A DNA stretch of 64,000 nt from Owenia fusiformis (lineage: Eukaryota > Annelida > Polychaeta > Sabellida > Oweniidae). The stretch is from positions 13,189,754-13,253,753 of the forward strand of contig CAIIXF020000011.1 of NCBI GenBank assembly GCA_903813345.2. The letters are read 5' to 3'. A program made the position numbers and the translations under genes. The notes beneath the pieces were generated by a model that worked only from the letters and a program-made list of their open reading frames with translations, was not told the origin of the DNA and searched no databases. Positions 62,645 through 64,000 of the stretch are shown piece after piece (positions within the stretch are counted from its first letter, which is position 1; the number at the start of each line of letters is the position of its first letter).

Positions 62645-63302
62645 TTAATCGATCCAAGGCGTATCTCCGAAATATCTGTCGAGTAGCATCGCCGGCTTTC
62701 TGCGATCTTGCCTCATTTTAAGTCCTTCATTTCGTGTCTCTTGCCTCTTTTTGGATTTTATTGGGATCTTTTCATAATCATTCTTGGATTGAATGATTTT
62801 ATTCATTTCTTCGGAATCCACAATATTACCCTACGGATCCAAATACACGGTGGTGTACGCATCTAGGCGTATAGCCATATTCTTCGGCAAATAACTCTGT
62901 CTTAACGTTGGAAGGTGTAAACCTAACCGATCTTTTTATCTCATTCCCAGAGTTAAATTTCAAAGTGTTTCCAAACGTTTTATTGAAACTTTCTTTGACA
63001 ATCTTTGACACTTTGACATCATTCACGGAAGTCATCCGAATAGGGTCAAAACCAGGTGGGTAGGTCATTTTGCTTGGCAATAACCGTGGTATCGTGACCT
63101 CTTCGTTTTCCATTCTCTTTTCTGCGTTTTGAGTTTGATTCATTAAGAAAGCATATAACAACATTTTCATTTCTAGGATTGTACACACGTGTCGCAAATG
63201 AATCTCTTCTATGTCACCACTTAAGTTTACCATGTAGCATGAAGACACAAGTCTTCGAGTAAATAAGATCATCGTCCTAATAGAGATTTTACATTTTGGC
63301 AT
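62645..63302 (-). pseudogene. Unrecognised reading frame with a probable frameshift
   Basis: An open frame runs from the window's 63368 (or the MPKCK start at 63302, or MENEEVTIPRLLPS further in) to a TAA at 62826. It encodes polar, lysine-rich sequence such as TYPPGFDPIRMTSVNDVKVS, KESFNKTFGNTLKF and RSVRFTPSNVKTELFAEEYG. Shifting one frame, the reading continues from NIVDSEEMNKIIQSKNDYE to RYFGDTPWID and a TAA at 62645, as if one indel broke a protein of about 200 residues. No intron borders are obvious. I do not recognise the family. It could be an intronless gene, a retrocopy or a pseudogene. Confidence 0.45.
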
Positions 63303-63328
63303 GCCATTGGTGAAGGGTTTGTAGAAAA

Positions 63329-63502
63329 AAACGGGTACCGGGTAGTAAATCCTCCATGCTGGGTTCATACTTGGTACCCGGTCGAAAAAACCGGGTACCC
63401 AAAAAACTAGCCTTGCCCAAGTCGGTATTTTTTACTTATCTGATCTTGTATTATTAATAGAAATCAAGATAAGTAAAAGAGACCGACTTGGGCAAGGCTA
63501 CC
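63329..63502. repeat. Two adjacent hairpins
   Basis: GGTACCCGGTCGAAAAAACCGGGTACC (63373-63399) is a hairpin, with a third GGTACCCGG-type copy at about 63331. Then TAGCCTTGCCCAAGTCGGT (63409-63427) pairs with ACCGACTTGGGCAAGGCTA (63482-63500). It is probably a small palindromic transposon. Confidence 0.75.
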
Positions 63503-63599
63503 AAAAAACGAAAAATACGAATATATAACATAATTATTAGATCATTAGAAAATGTGTAAGATTTGTTTTGAATTTACAAAAATGTATGTTCATTGGTTA

Positions 63600-63650
63600 T
63601 GGGGGGGGGGGGGGTGCGATCGCACCATCATTGCACTTGGCTACGCTTAT
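63600..63650. repeat. GGCGTAGCC-family fragment with G run
   Basis: G13, then TGCGATCGCACC, then TTGGCTACGC, the same end type as 22099-22341. The window's last 350 bp show nothing else. Confidence 0.55.
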
Positions 63651-64000
63651 GACATTGTAAGACGATTTGAAAACCATGACAAATCAATCTTACTCTATTT
63701 TCAATAGTTCGTTTCAACATGGCCGAACTTTGGTTTTGTGAAATCTTCAATAAATATCGCAATTCTATTTCGTAAAGCTAGTCTGTCTTTTTAACTAATA
63801 GTTTATTTTGGAATAAATAGATCTTTTAAAAGTCAAGAAATACCCTGCCACCTTAAAGTGTGTCTTACTTCACGGTTGCATGCCACAGGAAACATGCAAA
63901 TGGTGAATGGGGAAATATTTGCCGTATCTCAACCCATCGTTTTGAACTTATTCTGAGATACATGTATCTTCGGTTCCAAGTAGACTGCATTAACAGTAGT

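Overview
This is a eukaryotic, AT-rich, intron-rich and repeat-dense genomic window, almost certainly from a marine invertebrate. A lophotrochozoan, and most likely a bivalve mollusc, fits best. The evidence is the presence of a Morgue-type F-box/pseudo-E2 gene (a family known from invertebrates and not from vertebrates), the many MITEs, and two families of 'pearl/HINE-like' elements with tandem core repeats of a kind described in bivalves. The species is not determined.

There are two confident protein genes, arranged head to head. On the minus strand (35061 down to 5250) is a complete Integrator subunit 8 gene (INTS8). I traced 24 coding exons whose phases all join, giving a 990-residue protein that follows vertebrate INTS8 from the N-terminal WFEF motif to the C-terminus. 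On the plus strand (35327 up to 60473) is a six-exon gene for a 389-residue protein with an N-terminal CxxC...CxxC zinc-binding motif, a central F-box and a C-terminal E2 (UBC) fold whose catalytic cysteine is glycine. That is the architecture of Drosophila Morgue. The two start codons are 265 bp apart, with an ETS/GABP-like site and an NRF1-like palindrome between them, so a shared bidirectional promoter is likely. INTS8 acts in nuclear transcription attenuation and snRNA processing; Morgue acts in ubiquitin-dependent turnover. Only the promoter links them.

Layout: 1-5.2 kb holds transposon debris (Tc1/mariner fragments, foldback elements, a ~70 bp tandem array). 5.2-35.1 kb is INTS8 with intronic MITEs, an inverted copy of a HINE-like array (17.6-19.3 kb), and an exact 83 bp x 8 tandem array that multiplies the splice donor of exon 19 (10.0-10.7 kb). 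35.1-35.3 kb is the promoter. 35.3-60.5 kb is morgue, whose 19.9 kb third intron carries a mariner copy, a 13.6 kb array of HINE-like units packed with AGGTCA half-sites (39.95-53.55 kb), and a second HINE-like array (54.1-57.7 kb). 60.5-64 kb has a CCCGCGAA-rich element, an unrecognised minus-strand reading frame with a probable frameshift, and small inverted repeats.

The most unusual signals are: (i) tandem duplications that start exactly at gene edges, namely a young one at the exon 19 donor, a decayed one at the exon 2 acceptor of INTS8, and one copying the stop-codon end of morgue; (ii) the large HINE-like array dense in DR1-type nuclear-receptor motifs; (iii) two unrelated repeat families that share the same 5'-palindrome / core array / 3'-hairpin design; and (iv) a candidate U12-type intron in INTS8. 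No RNA gene, CRISPR array or prokaryotic feature was found, apart from one tRNA-derived (SINE-like) fragment.
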